64,000 nt of DNA from the NCBI GenBank assembly GCA_019448385.1, contig JAGTXO010000047.1, positions 241,539 through 305,538 on the forward strand, given 5' to 3'. Of the stretch, positions 51,201-61,424 are shown in pieces. Every line of letters begins with the position of its first letter. Position 1 is the first letter of the stretch. Below the pieces are notes generated by a model. The model saw only the letters and a program-made list of their open reading frames with translations, was not told the DNA's origin and did no database searches. The DNA is from Diacronema lutheri (taxonomy: Eukaryota > Haptophyta > Pavlovophyceae > Pavlovales > Pavlovaceae). The position numbers were made by a program, and so were the translations under genes.

Positions 51201-54200
51201 GATGGAGGTGGCAGCGGCGGCGGCGCTTGCCATCGCGCGGCGCGCGAGACGCGAGGCGCCACCGACCGCCGCAGCCGCAGCGCGCGCTGCGCGCGCGCCG
51301 GTGGCGCGCATCGTCGCCGCGCCAGGCGCCGCCGCGCCGATGCCGCCGGCGCCCGCGCCGTCGCCCCTCTCGGCCGTGCAGGGCTCCGATGACGGGCCCG
51401 GCGTGCGCTGGCGCGTGATGCGCGCGCCGAGGCGCGCGCTCCGCGCCGCGCGGCCGGCGACGTCGAGGACGCGCCGTGCGCGCGCCGCGCAGAGGCCGCG
51501 CGCGCGCGGCGGCGCACCGACAGGCGCCGAGCGCCGCGGCGCGCACGCCGGCGCGTCGCTGTCGGGTTGCGCAGCGCGCGCGCGGGAACTCGGCGCGGCG
51601 TGTGCGGGCGGCGGGCGCGCGCCCGCGCGGCGCAGAGGCGCGAGGCGCCGGCCGCAGACGAGGCGTGTGCGCGGCCAGGACGGTGAGGGCCGCAGGGCGC
51701 CGTCGACGTCGCGCATCGGCGGGCCGCGAGCGCGCCGCGCAGCCGTGCGGCGCGCACAAGGCGCTCGGCGGCGCGCGCGCCGCACGGCGCGCGCGGCGGC
51801 GCGCACGCCAGCGACGGCTGCGGCCACGCCGCGCGCCAACACGGCCGCGGCGTGCGCCATCGCACCGAGCACGGCGCGTGGCGCGCCGAGCAAGCGCAGC
51901 AAGCGCGACGCCGTCGCGCGCGCCGGCGCACCGTGTGCAGGGGCCTCGCCAGCGCCAGCACCGACGCCGCCATCGCCGCAGCCGCAGGTGGCGTCGCCGC
52001 CGCCGCAGGCGTCGCGACGAACGCCGCCGCCGCCGAAACAATCGCCGCACACGTCGCCGCCGACGTTGCCACCCCAGCCGCCGTTGCGTGCGCAGGTGGC
52101 TGCGGCGCGTGCGTGCGGGAGGCGTGCCGTGCGGCGCGCTTCACACGGGCTGCGCGACGCGAGCGACGCCGCCGGGGTCCCCGCTGCGCCAGGCGCGCCG
52201 TGCGCGCCAGCCTCGCCGGCCTCGCCGGCGCGCGGTCGCGCGCTCGCCTCGACGTGGCCGCCTCCGCCGCCATCGCCGCCGTCGAACCGGGCGGCGGAGG
52301 GCTGCCGCTCGAACCGCTCGTCGGCGTCGGCCGCCACCGCCGCCTCGCGCTCCGCCGCCGCGGCGGCCGCACGGCGCGCGTGGCGGAGCGCGCGGCCGCC
52401 GTCCGCTGCGCGGCGTGGCGGCGCGGGCGCCGCCTTCGGCGCGCGCGGCCCCTCGGCGCGCTCGCGGAGCACGGCGAGCGGCGTGCCCGTGGCGACGCTC
52501 GCGCAGACGCGCCGCAAGGCGGCGCTTACGCACGCGTGGACGACGCGCGCCGTCCGCTTGTCGGCGGCGCGCGCGGCGCGGCGCGCGGCCTTGGCGGCGG
52601 CCTTTTTGGCGCGCCTCCGCTCCGCCTGCTCCGACAGCGCGCGCGCCTGGCGCTCGGCTGCGAGCGCGTCCTCGGGCGAAACGGTCGGCCTCGGCGGCCG
52701 CGCGCGCGCGCTGCGACGCTGCGCGCTGCGGCGGTCGGACGGCGGCTGCCGCGGCGGCGAGGACGGCGGGCGCGAGCTCGGCGTGGGCGACCAATCGCCG
52801 CTGACGGTTGCGAGCGGCGCAAACGGGTTGTCGTCCCCGCACCCCGCGGCGTGCGACAGTGCACGCGGCGTCGGGCGCCGGCCGACCGCTGGCGGGCCCC
52901 ACTCGGACGGCGGCTCCGAGGGCGAGCGCGCCGTCGGCGCCGCGCGTTGCGCGGCCGGCGGCGCCTCCCGGTCCAGCGCCGCCTGCTCTCTCGCCGCGGC
53001 CTGCTCGTCACCCTCCGGCACGCCACGCGGCGCGAGCACCGCGGTGGCGCAGCGCGTCGCGTTGAGCAACGCCGCCTCCATCTGCCGCACGCTGGCCTTG
53101 GCGCACGCCACACCCTGTCTCGCCCGGCGCAGCGCCTCGTGCGCGCGGCGCACTTCCGCGTCGGCATCTTCGCGCATGCCAAAGTGCGCCTGTTGCAGCC
53201 GCAGGTCCGCAGGGCGCCCCTGCGCGCGAGGGGCACGGGCGCGGCGGCGCGCAGGTGACGGAGCTGGCGCGCCGTTCTGCGCTGCGCGCACGCCAATCGA
53301 CGGGCGCGCGCGCGGCGGGGCGCGCGCGCGCGCGCGCGCGCGCGCTGCCTACCCAGCCGCCGGCCGGCTCGCGCGAGCGCGCCAGCTGCTCCGCCGCCTC
53401 GGCGTCGAGCACGCGCTGCTGCGCCTCCTCCTCGCCCAGTGCAGCGAGGTGCAGCCGGCGGGCTGCCTTGCGGCAGTTGCCCTCCGCCTTGCCCACGGCC
53501 TTGCGCGCCGCGTCGACGGGGTCGTCGTTGGCTCTGGCGCGCCTGCGCTTGCCCTTGTCGGCGGGCGGCGGCTCGGCGCGCTGCAGCGTGCCGAGCGCGT
53601 CGTCGGCTCCGCGCGCGGCCGCCCGCGGGCGGCGGGCCCCAAAAAGCGCACCGGTCGCCGTGCGCGCCGCGCAAGCAACGACCAGCGCTGACATGCCGGC
53701 GAAGACCGCACCGCCCAGCGCCACGGTTGCCACGATGCGCAGCGTCCCGTGCGCAGGCCGCGCTGCCTCCGCCGCTTTGGCGGCCTCGCGCGCGCGCGCA
53801 TCGGCGGCTCTCATCTCGTGCAGCAGCCCGGCCGCGCCGCTCGCGCCGTCGCGGCCGCGCGCGAGCTCGCACAGCACCGCCGCCGCGCGCCGCGTGGGCT
53901 CGCGCGCGAGCAGCTGCGCGCCGCCGTCGGGGCGCAGCTTCTCAACGAACTCGACAAACGTCGCGTCGCGCCAGAGGGACATGCGGAAGGCCCTGTGCAC
54001 CGCCCCCTCGTGCTCGCGCATCCGCCGTGCCGCCCGCCTGCCGTCGCGCGCGTGCGCGTGCGCGGCCGCGTCGACTCCCGCGACGCCGCGCTGCGCGTCG
54101 CGCGCGGCCGACGACGGCGCCGCCGCGCTGCCCGCCAAGGGCGCCGCAGCGGCGACGCGCGCGTGCGGAGCGACGGGATCGCCGGCGGCCGGCGGCTCGG

Positions 54201-57027
54201 CGCGCTGCGGCGTGCCGTTTGCTCCGCGCGCGGCCGTCCCGGGGGAGATGGCCGCGATGGCGCCGCCAGCCGCGCCGCGCGCCAGCCACGCGCATAGGCT
54301 GCCGACGAGCTCGCCGAGACCCCCGACGGTCGCCGCGGCGGCGAGTGCGCCGGGCTTGCCGGCCGACAGCGGCTCGCGAGCGTCGTCGTCGCAGCCGCCG
54401 GCACCCGTCTTGGCGAGTGCGTCGCGCTCGCCCTCGACGCCCGCCACGACCGCCGCCCCTCCGTCGTCCGCCGCGCCGGCCGCGCGCGCGGCCGGGCGCA
54501 GAGGAGGCGTGCCGGTGCAGCCGTCGCCGCTCGTCTTCGCCGTTTCCTCCACTTTGGTCACTTCGTCGCCACCTGCGCCATCTCCGACGCCGGGGCCCTT
54601 GGTCACGCTTGCCGCCATGCGCGCCGTGCCCGCCGGCCAGCCCGCCGACTGCTCGAGCGCGGCGGCGAGCGGCGCGACGCGCGTCGACTCGGGCGCGCTC
54701 TCGTCATCGGGCTCGAGCGCGTTGTGCAGGCGCGCGAGCGCGCGCTCGACGGCCGCGGCGCCACTGCCGGGGGCGCGGCTCGCCGCGCGCACCGCGCGCC
54801 GCCAGGCCGGCGCGAACATGAGCGCCGGCTCGAGCGCCGCGAGCGCGCGCGCCTCGCGCGCGTCGCTCGCGCCGAGGCGCGGCGGCACGCGCGCGGCTCC
54901 GCGCGGCGCGGTGCCTCGGAAGCGTGGGCTCAGCGTGTAGGCGAGGTGCTGCGGCACGCCGCGCGCCTCCGCGCGCGCGCGTCCGTCCTCGACCTCGCGC
55001 CGCGCCTTCGCGATCGCCGGCGTGGCGCGCGCGAGCCAGTCGGGGTCGGCGGGCAGGTGGATCACGACGAGAATCGGCGCCCAGTCCAGCCGCGGGTTCT
55101 TGTGACGGTCGGGCACGACCCACACGAGCAGCACCGTGCCCTCCGCGCCGCACGCCGCCTCGTAGATCCTGGGCTGCGAGCGCCAATCGGGCCTGACGCG
55201 CAGCGCCCGCGCGTGGTCGATGGCGGCGGCGCGGTCGCCATTGAAGTGAACCGTCGTCACCTCGCCGATGACGGACCGGCCGGACCGCCAGCAGAACACC
55301 GCGTCCGCCGACCCGCCGGCGATGGCCGCGAGCGATTCGGGCGCGGCGAGCCGCGGCAAGCCCTCGAAGGCGGCAAAGTCCTCGTGCGCATTGTACACGC
55401 CGCCCCAGCCGTCGTGCGCGTACGCGCGCGCGGCCGCTCGTACCGCGCGCGGCTGGTTCTCCACGCCCGACGTCATGTGCCATGTCGTCCCCGCGAAGCC
55501 GGGCTCGCCCAGCTCGGCCCGCACGACGGTACCGTACCCCGCGCCCTGCGTCGGGGCGGCGAGGTGGTGCATGCCCGCGCCGGTCACGCCCTCCGTGCGC
55601 TGCCGCGTGACGATCGTGCCCGTCGCGTGCGCGAAAAGCGTGTCGACCACGGCGGGCGCGCGCCCGCTGTTCGCCCGTAGCCGCGCCCTGCCCGCTTTTA
55701 GCTGCTCGGGGTCCTTGGCGTCGTACACGCGCGCGTCCGCGTCGCCCTCATCAGGCGCAGTGTAGACGCAGCGGCGTTCGAGCGGCGCCGAGCCACCGCC
55801 GTCCGCCGCCGCCGGCGAGGTTGGCGCCGCGCCCGCCGCCACCGCGCTCGTCGCCGCCGTGCCCGTCGCCACCGCCGCAGCCGCCGCGCCCGCGGGGTCG
55901 TCGTCCCCGTCCTCCGCGCCCTCCCCGTCGTCAGCGGTGGTGGCGTCGCCATCGTCCCCGTCGCCCTCGCCCCCGCCGAGGCTGCTGAATGGTCGGGGCC
56001 CCCACGCCGAGGCGGCGCGCCGCTGCGGCGCACGCGGCGGTGGCGCTCGCGACGGCGGCCTTGGCGCCGCCGCGCCGCGCGGCCTGGCCGCCGTCGACAG
56101 CGCGCGGCCTGCAGCGCCCGTGAGCGCGTCGAGCGCGGCCGTGCGTGCGATGCGGTCGTCGGGCGCGCGCAGCGCCGCCTCGACGGCCTGCAGCAGCCCG
56201 TCGGGCGCGGATCCGCCGACACTGGCATCGCACGCCTCGGCGAGCCGCGCGGCCTCGGCGAGCCGCGCGGCCTCGCGGGTGAACGGGCCGAAGCGCCTGG
56301 CGCGGTCGCCGAGCAGAGCGCCGATGGCGGCGCGGAGCGTGCGCGCGCGGGTCTCCTCGTACGCGGCCGTCGTGAGGCGCGCGAGGCGCGCGTCCAAAGC
56401 CTTCTTGATGTCGACAAGGACACTCGCGCGGCGGCCGTAGAGCGTCGATGCGCTCGCCACGACCTCGGCCGCGACTGTTGCCGCGGCGAAGCAACACGCG
56501 GCCCCACTCTGCGGGGGCGCCTTGAAGGCATCGATGGGCGGCGCTGTTCTGCCGATGCGCTGCGCAAGCTTCTTGATGAGCACGCCGGCCGCCGTGGCGT
56601 ACGCCGATTCGCCGTTGCCCAAGGTGCGCGAATCGGCGAGCAGGGCGAGCGCGGCGCCGGGCGGCGCGCCGCGCTGCGCGGGCGGCGCGAGGAGCAGGTA
56701 CGCCGCCGTCCAGTGCACGAGGCCGCTGGACGCGCGGAGGCAGAGCGGTAGCACGACCACGAGCACCTGCCCAAACCGGTCCGCATCCGCGCATGCTTTG
56801 CGCAGGTTGCGCAGCGCCACCTTGAGCGCATGCTGCGAGCACCCCGTGTCGCCCACCCTAACCCTGCTCGTGCCGAAATCCGCGTAACGCAGCAGGGCGA
56901 TGAGGCAAGTGGATGGGACCACGTGGGGGTGGGTATCTCCCGGCGACAGAATGGTGCTGAGGGCCAGCGAGAAACTGTCCGAGCCGCCCCGCCCGCCGGG
57001 CAAAGCGTCCTTCACGGAGTCCTCCAT
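37571..57027 (-). CDS. Giant mobile-element polyprotein-like gene: peptidases, nucleases, chromodomain, Fanzor
   Basis: Coding-like frames run without a convincing new start from the ATG at 57027 (MEDSVKDALPGG) to the TGA at 37571. Segment A covers about 57027-53353. A phase-0 intron at 53352-53220 (donor GTAGGC, acceptor GCGCAG) joins EPAGGW to GRPADLRLQQ of segment B1. B1 changes to B2 near 50,840-50,900, with a plausible GTACGC donor and CACCTAG acceptor. B2 changes to segment C at 47,690-47,760 beside a G8 tract. C is open from there to 39,424. A phase-0 intron at 39423-39296 joins C to the Fanzor catalytic part. The total is roughly 6,000 codons. Domains are listed separately. I see no DDE transposase, integrase, polymerase or capsid gene, so the transposition class is unknown. 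It may be several adjacent genes rather than one; transcript data would decide. Low-complexity Ala/Pro/Arg linkers separate the domains. Confidence 0.55.
40556..40733 (-). other. Chromodomain, in frame about 90 codons before the Fanzor region
   Basis: The segment reads YEVEAVVDERRKAGKKVTFQ, then FRIRWRGYDESADTWEPEAN and VSRDLVAQF. It has the aromatic cage positions (Tyr, Trp, Trp) and the WEPE-N signature of methyl-lysine-binding chromodomains. Some retrotransposons carry a chromodomain to steer integration to marked chromatin. It shares an uninterrupted frame with both the YqaJ domain and the N-terminal Fanzor region. Confidence 0.88.
43840..44412 (-). other. YqaJ/lambda-exonuclease-type nuclease domain
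   Basis: About 190 residues beginning near SPRWHDERWEEVTGS. Conserved elements appear in order: GILGEAVALRKLAAAYGI (Glu), FAFSPDGLAILPE (Asp), VLVEVKTLTKAG (E-x-K) and HRDQLQLGMHVLGVSKALYV (Q-x-x-G-M), the core of the PD-(D/E)XK YqaJ family. These are 5'-3' exonucleases of viral recombination systems that also occur in some large eukaryotic transposons. The catalytic residues look intact. Confidence 0.82.
47330..47900 (-). other. Degenerate XPG/FEN1-like region spanning the B2/C frame junction
   Basis: On the B2 side the frame reads LLKHACASARAAKRAQFTVF. On the C side it reads LQSVCVRGFALERRRTLDAG and later VLFHVAVSEADAHARLARVA. The EADAxLA-LA string matches the XPG-I region, and the preceding Arg-rich stretch fits the end of XPG-N. 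The acidic DSDLL motif expected next is absent (LAVAGLVWL), so activity is doubtful. The fold seems to continue across the frame change, which supports one protein. Confidence 0.35.
48113..48205 (-). repeat. GGC trinucleotide run (polyalanine in segment B2)
   Basis: About 31 consecutive GGC/GCG triplets, reading as a polyalanine run of about 30 residues on the minus strand between the Ulp1-like peptidase and TFLKLAPRARAA. The surrounding 150 bp is also GGC/GGT-rich. Confidence 0.9.
48520..48960 (-). other. Ulp1-like (C48/CE-clan) cysteine peptidase domain, segment B2
   Basis: The order of candidate catalytic residues fits the Ulp1/adenain fold: His in GHFTALRLVR (about 48793-48822), Asp in AVLVDTLASP (about 48722-48750), Gln and Cys in QRGATCGLAIVGALNDAL (about 48567-48620). 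Such peptidases process SUMO or viral polyproteins and are common in large eukaryotic DNA transposons. The assignment rests on motif order and spacing, not overall similarity. Confidence 0.55.
49262..50135 (-). repeat. In-frame coding minisatellite, about 13 units of 57-75 bp
   Basis: Tandem units each start with GCTAGTGG-G-GCGG-A and end in GCGGCAGGCGCG- or GCGGCCTGGAGG-type sequence. A higher-order block of about 240 bp (49,262-49,505 against 49,503-49,745) is repeated almost exactly. Read on the minus strand in the B2 frame they give PLAA/PLVAP-type Ala/Pro repeats such as ALQAASDSVFPAPL and ASAPATDGVFPAPLAAP. The reading frame is kept throughout. Confidence 0.9.
55000..55620 (-). other. 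Possible restriction-nuclease-like (PD-(D/E)XK) region, segment A
   Basis: A conserved-looking globular stretch: HMTSGVENQPRAVRAAA, VYNAHEDFAAFEGLP, SADAVFCWRSGRSVIGEVTT, VLLVWVVPDRHKNPRLDWAP. The D-x(10)-G-E-V-T spacing resembles the Asp and E-x-K of PD-(D/E)XK nucleases, but the Lys is Thr. I cannot exclude an unrelated fold. Confidence 0.25.
56390..56880 (-). other. Ulp1-like cysteine peptidase domain at the N-terminus of segment A
   Basis: Motif order His (GLVHWTAAYLLLAP, about 56687-56722), Asp (ALLADSRTL, about 56625-56650), Gln and Cys (APPQSGAACCFAAATVAAEV, about 56473-56520) fits the Ulp1/C48 catalytic set with all residues present. Upstream lies a Trp-poor globular lead-in (STCLIALLRYADFG). 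As in segment B2, the call rests on motifs and their spacing. Confidence 0.55.
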
Positions 57028-58390
57028 CTGCAGACTGTGGGCACGTCAGTGTCCGGATGGCGGCCCGGATGATACTTGGGAGAATTTACATGATGCCCTG
57101 GAGAATGCCCCGCTCTCCCACAACCAGGACCCGCCAGCGCGCCGAGCCTACTCGTTTGCCCGCGCCGCCTCTCTTTGCGCGCCCGAGCGCGGCCTCCGAG
57201 CGCGGCCAACGTCCTCCGGGGGCGTGCATCGTGGCTGCTCGGAGGGGCTGCGACGCGGCGAAAGCTCGCTGCGCGGCCGCAACGTGAGCGCGCGCGCGCG
57301 GCCGCGCGCCGGCCTGCGCTGCTCTGCACGGCCGCGCGCCGGCCTGCGCAGCCTCGTCGCGCAGCGTGAGCGCGAGCGCGCGCGAGGTGAGCTCGGCGGA
57401 TGGGTGCGCGGCGGCGTTGGCGGCGGGTGCGGCGGCAGGCTGGGCGGCGGGTTTGGACGGAGAGTGTCGGGGAAGAACGGGGCGCATCCTGGCTGGGAGT
57501 TGGACGGCGCCCACCACGCGCTGGCGGATCCTGGTTGCCACCACCACCCCCCCCCCCCCCCCGGAGACGAGGACCAGGGGCATGGCCGACTCGCTGCGCC
57601 GCACAGCGCGCGGCGCGCGGCATGCTGCGCGACCTCAAGCACATCCAGCCGCGCTCCGCCCACGCAACGCGCGCAATGCCGCGTTGCACTGCAGGTGTGC
57701 ACGTGCGGCTCTCACGCGCACTGTGTTGCACGAACGGCATCACGCCACCGAGCTGCGTCCGGACCACGCGCCGCGCGCAGGCGACCACACAGGGGCGCGC
57801 CGCGCCGCGCGTGCGCGCCCTCGCAACCGTTGCAGCACGCTCTGCCGTGCACTGCGCCGAGCCGCCGCGCGCTGTGCGCGTGCATGCAGGGCGCACGCGT
57901 GCGACGAAGCGCGCGCGCGGCGAGGCGCGCGGGCGGCTCGCTGCGCGGGCGGCAACGCGCCCAGCTGCGCCCAGGCCAGGCGCGCGCCCGCGAGTGCCAC
58001 CGGGACGCACTGCCCCCGCCGGGGTCGCCGCGCGCTCTGTGTGTGCGCTCGCGCGCTGCGAGCGCGGCGGAACGTTCGTGCATGGCGCGAAGAGCGCGGC
58101 ACCCGAAGACGGCTGCCCCGAGCCCGCGCCGGGTGGCAGCGAGCGGCGGCACCTCCTCGGCGAGCCCGCCCCGCGCCTTCCCCTCCACGTGGCGTTTTGA
58201 GGCAGACGGACACGCGCCCACACTGCGACTGGGCACGCTGCTCGAGGCAGACACGCACCCAACGCGCGCGCACCACGCGCCCGCGTCGGCGGGCCGGTGT
58301 GAACGAGCGAGAGCTCGGTGTCGCCAACGGGGGCACGGGCGCGACTTCGGTCCGCCTCTCGACGGACGCAGGCGACGCTGCCGGGAACTT
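57028..58390. other. No supported gene; GC-alternating sequence upstream of the giant gene
   Basis: This stretch holds the presumed 5' flank of the giant minus-strand gene. It is dominated by GCGC-rich sequence and a poly-C run at about 57548-57562. Long frames exist on both strands but are of Arg/Ala/Pro composition with no recognisable motif. A CTCGTCGCG/CGCGCCGGCCTGCGC pair is repeated at 57302-57360. Confidence 0.4.
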
Positions 58391-59742
58391 CCCCGACGCC
58401 TGCACATCCAGGGCTTCGAGGTACAGAGCTGGGCAACAGTGCCGCTCGTCACCGATGAGGCGGCCAAGCTCGCTATCCTTGCTGCCCTCGGCTCCACCAA
58501 ACAGCCGGGCGACCCAACGGTTCGTGATCGCCTGGCCGCCAGGTGCGAACCGCGCCCGTGCAAGCGCTTCACCCGCATTCTCCGCCCCGCTGCGGACGTC
58601 CGCCTGCCGGCCGCGAACACGGCCGGTGCGCGTTGCCGCCTGGCCCAACACGAAAACCCGCCCGCCCCCGAGGCCGCAGGTCCTACCTGCCCAAGCGCAG
58701 CCCAACGGCACGCAGACAGCCCGCCTTGGCAACCGACTCGTGCGCGAGCGCTCCGCCCTCCACAAGAGCCTGCCCCACGCCACCGCCGACGCGGAGCCAG
58801 CGCAGCCGACGCCCCTCCGCGACGCTCGCGCCGCAAGGCGCAAGGGCCCCGGCGAGACGGCGTCAACCAAGCCCGCCGCTGGCACAGCGCCGGCACCCGG
58901 AGCCCACCCCAAGCCCCCGCGCACGCCTCGCCCCCCCCCCCCCCCCCCCCCCCCCCCCGATCGGCGGACCGATTGCGTTTTGGTGCGCCAGGCTCAATGC
59001 GCCATCGCAGTGGCGGGCCCGCAGACGCAGACGCTGACATGCCCAACGCTGGGCACTGAGGCCGCAGGCCGGCCCTCCTGGACCTGGCGGGCGAGCTGCC
59101 CGCGCAGCGGCCACGCGAGCCTCGCACTGACCGTGGCGGTCGCTGCCACCGTGATAGCTGCGGGTGCGGCGGCCTTGGCCCCAACCCCATCATCCGTCTT
59201 CATCCCCGCCCTGCTCGCGCTCGCGGCCTACGTCGGCAATCCCTGCACCGGGATCCGCCCCGCGAAGTCCACACAAGACTTATCCGTGCTGCACGCCAGC
59301 CGCGCGCGCCGACGCGCGCCGCTCCCACACGCTCACCTCCGTTTCCGCGGGCGGCCCAACGCCCCCCCCCCCCCCCCCTCCCCCCCCCCCCCCCCCCCCC
59401 CGGCAGGCGGCCATCGAGCCGCATTAGCACACCCGCCCGGGGCCTCCCGCCGCACCCGCAGCGGCTCGGCGCCTTGAATCCTCCCGTCCCCCGGGGTGAG
59501 GCCTTCAACCCGGGCCCAGCGCGCTCCGACTGCCTCACGCGCGCCAGCGCCAACCTCGGCGGCATGGTAGACCCCGAGCGAAAAGCCGCACTTCTCGCCG
59601 TCCTCGTCAGGCGCAAGTACGTTATCCTGCTCCTACTGCCGACGCGGCTCCCGCGCGCGCGGACTACTACGCCGGGCAGATCGCCGCAGACGCACGTGAG
59701 TGCACACGTGCGGACAAGGCGCACACGCTCGACGTCCAGTTA
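58300..59742 (+). pseudogene. Possible LINE-type retroelement remnant (ORF1-like plus endonuclease start)
   Basis: On the plus strand a short globular stretch near 58410-58560 (QGFEVQSWATVPLVTDEAAK) is followed by Pro/Arg-rich low complexity. At 59474-59650 the frame reads GEAFNPGP, then SANLGGM and LLAVLVRRKYVILLLLPTRL. This resembles the start of a LINE endonuclease (N-x-x-G near the start, then hydrophobic strands ending in a QET-type motif), but the position of the catalytic Glu reads LP. A continuing DYYAGQIAAD-like string is in another frame. Sense-strand poly-C tracts at about 58930-58958 and 59361-59400 fit plus-strand orientation. Weakly supported. Confidence 0.3.
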
Positions 59743-59948
59743 GCGCACGTGCACGTGCGCGCCACTGGTCACATTTGAGCGTCCGTGCTCGCCCACAGCG
59801 TCGCCATCCACAAGATGCGCGCTGGAGCCATCCAAGCAGGGCTCTGCCTGCTCGGCTTCCGCAAGGCAATTTGGGCCGCGGACAGCGGACAGCGGACGGC
59901 GTGCGCGTGCGAGGTGCGAAAGGAGGAAGAAGGTAGGGAGAGTTGTGT

Positions 59949-59979
<31 letters not shown>

Positions 59980-60199
59980 GGGGGGCACAGCGGCCGCCGG
60001 AGACGAGGACGCACTCACCGCTGTTGGCAATGCGCGCGTCACGGAGACAACTTGGCGGGCCTCGCACGCAGCTGGGCCGATCGCCGCCGTAGAGATGTCT
60101 GCAGCCGTCTCCGCGATGCCGATCGTCGCATCTGTTGGCACCGCTGCCATCTGCCGCACCCGCGGCCAGGCTGCCGGCAAGGTCGGCGCGTCGGGCTCC

Positions 60200-61420
60200 G
60201 AGCTCGGCCACGCAGGCGATGCGGCCGACGGCGGTGACGCTGAGCCCAGCGCCGGGTCCAACGGCTCCACGTCGAGCCGGCTGTGAACGAGCATGCTCGC
60301 ACCACTTGCCCACGCCAGCGCGTCGGACTCAGGCACGTTGTAGATCTGCGCGGGCAACGCGCGTGCGTGCGGCAGGCGCGCGCGCGAGCTTTCAGGCCAC
60401 GCGCGCGTGCCGCGCGGGAGGACGGGGCGGTCGCGGCTGCGCTCGACCGCCGGTCGCGGCACCGAGCGACCGTGCGCGCCGCCGCACGTTGTAGTCGTCG
60501 CACGGAAACCAAGCCTCGTTGCGGAGCACGATGGCGACAAGGTGCCCGCTCATCGGCCCCTCGCCCACGTGCACCACGCCGGCGACGGGGAGGTGGTCGC
60601 GCCCGCCGAGCAGCAGCCGCGGCGCGCACACGAGCGCGCGGTTGTTCTTGCACTGCGAGCCATTGCCGCGCGTCGTGCGCGGCGCCTCGACAGCAATGCT
60701 GGCTGGCGTGAGCACGCCCGAGTGGCCCGCGTTCGTGTGGCGATCCCGCGGCGGCCCAGCGGCGCCCCCCAGAGCGTGTGCAAGCGCGCGCGCCGCATCG
60801 CCGCCGACGCTGACGAGTACGGCGATGCCCTCGCCGGCCTCTGAAGGCACGGCGATCTGCTCGAGCACTGGCCCGACGCGTGTGTCGGCTTCAAAAGGCC
60901 GCAGCGAGCCCGGGCACTCGGCCGAGCAGCAACCGGAAGAACTCAGCGGCATCCTGCGGCGTCCTTCGCGCGCCACGGCCCGAGATGACGTCGATGACGG
61001 ACACAAGACACAGCCGTGTCGGCGCCCTGGTGTCCTCGATCAGCGTGCCAAAGTCCCGAAAACGCGCCCTCTCGACGCTGTTGGCACGGCGCGAAGCGGA
61101 GCGAAGCATCGCACGGAGCATGTTCAGGGCGAAGAGCGATTGCATAAGGACGGTCGTGTAGCACGCGCTGCCCTCGTTTTTCGCGCCTGCGCCGCGCCGC
61201 GCAGCGCCGGGTGTGCGGGGTGCGCACGCACGGTTTGCGGCGGGATGGAGGGAGGCTGGCTGGGCGCGCGCCGAGCCCGGCAAGCCGTGCAGGGCGCTCA
61301 CCACGCGGCACGCCGGGCACTCTCACCGGCCACATCGGGCCGTCAAACGCGTCTTCCACAGGCTGCCGACCGACGACGTAAAACTTGCTCAAGGCGCCGC
61401 GCCGTGCACGCGCCATGCGC
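60200..61420 (-). pseudogene. Ubiquitin-specific protease (peptidase C19)-like gene, probably damaged
   Basis: Minus-strand pieces match the USP catalytic boxes. The Cys box is NEGSACYTTVLMQSLF (about 61130-61178). The QDA box is TPQDAAEFFRLLLG (about 60936-60965). The His box is VVHVGEGPMSGHLVAIVL with CDDYN (about 60488-60575). An intron at 60487-60346 (donor GTGCGG, acceptor CCGCGCAG) joins this to IYNVPESDALAWASGASM, the usual C-terminal strand. USPs remove ubiquitin. Between the QDA box and the next segment (PFEADTRVGPVLEQIAV) the frame changes near 60,900 with a stop in the first frame. Either a small intron is missed or the gene is frameshifted. Whether it belongs to the host or to a mobile element is unclear. 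Confidence 0.55.
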
Positions 61421-61424
61421 GCGC

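Noticed and set aside
37571-57027. Endogenous giant virus or Polinton insertion
   Set aside because: YqaJ, Ulp1-like and Fanzor genes occur in such elements, but I found no capsid, packaging ATPase, DNA polymerase or integrase, and a chromodomain is not typical of them.
37571-57027. KDZ-type (Kyakuja-Dileera-Zisupton) transposon
   Set aside because: Ulp1-like domains fit, but no DDE/KDZ transposase core could be recognised by eye. The class is left open.
59500-59530. 2A ribosome-skipping peptide in the LINE-like fragment
   Set aside because: The string GEAFNPGP ends in NPGP but lacks the D-x-E residues required upstream.
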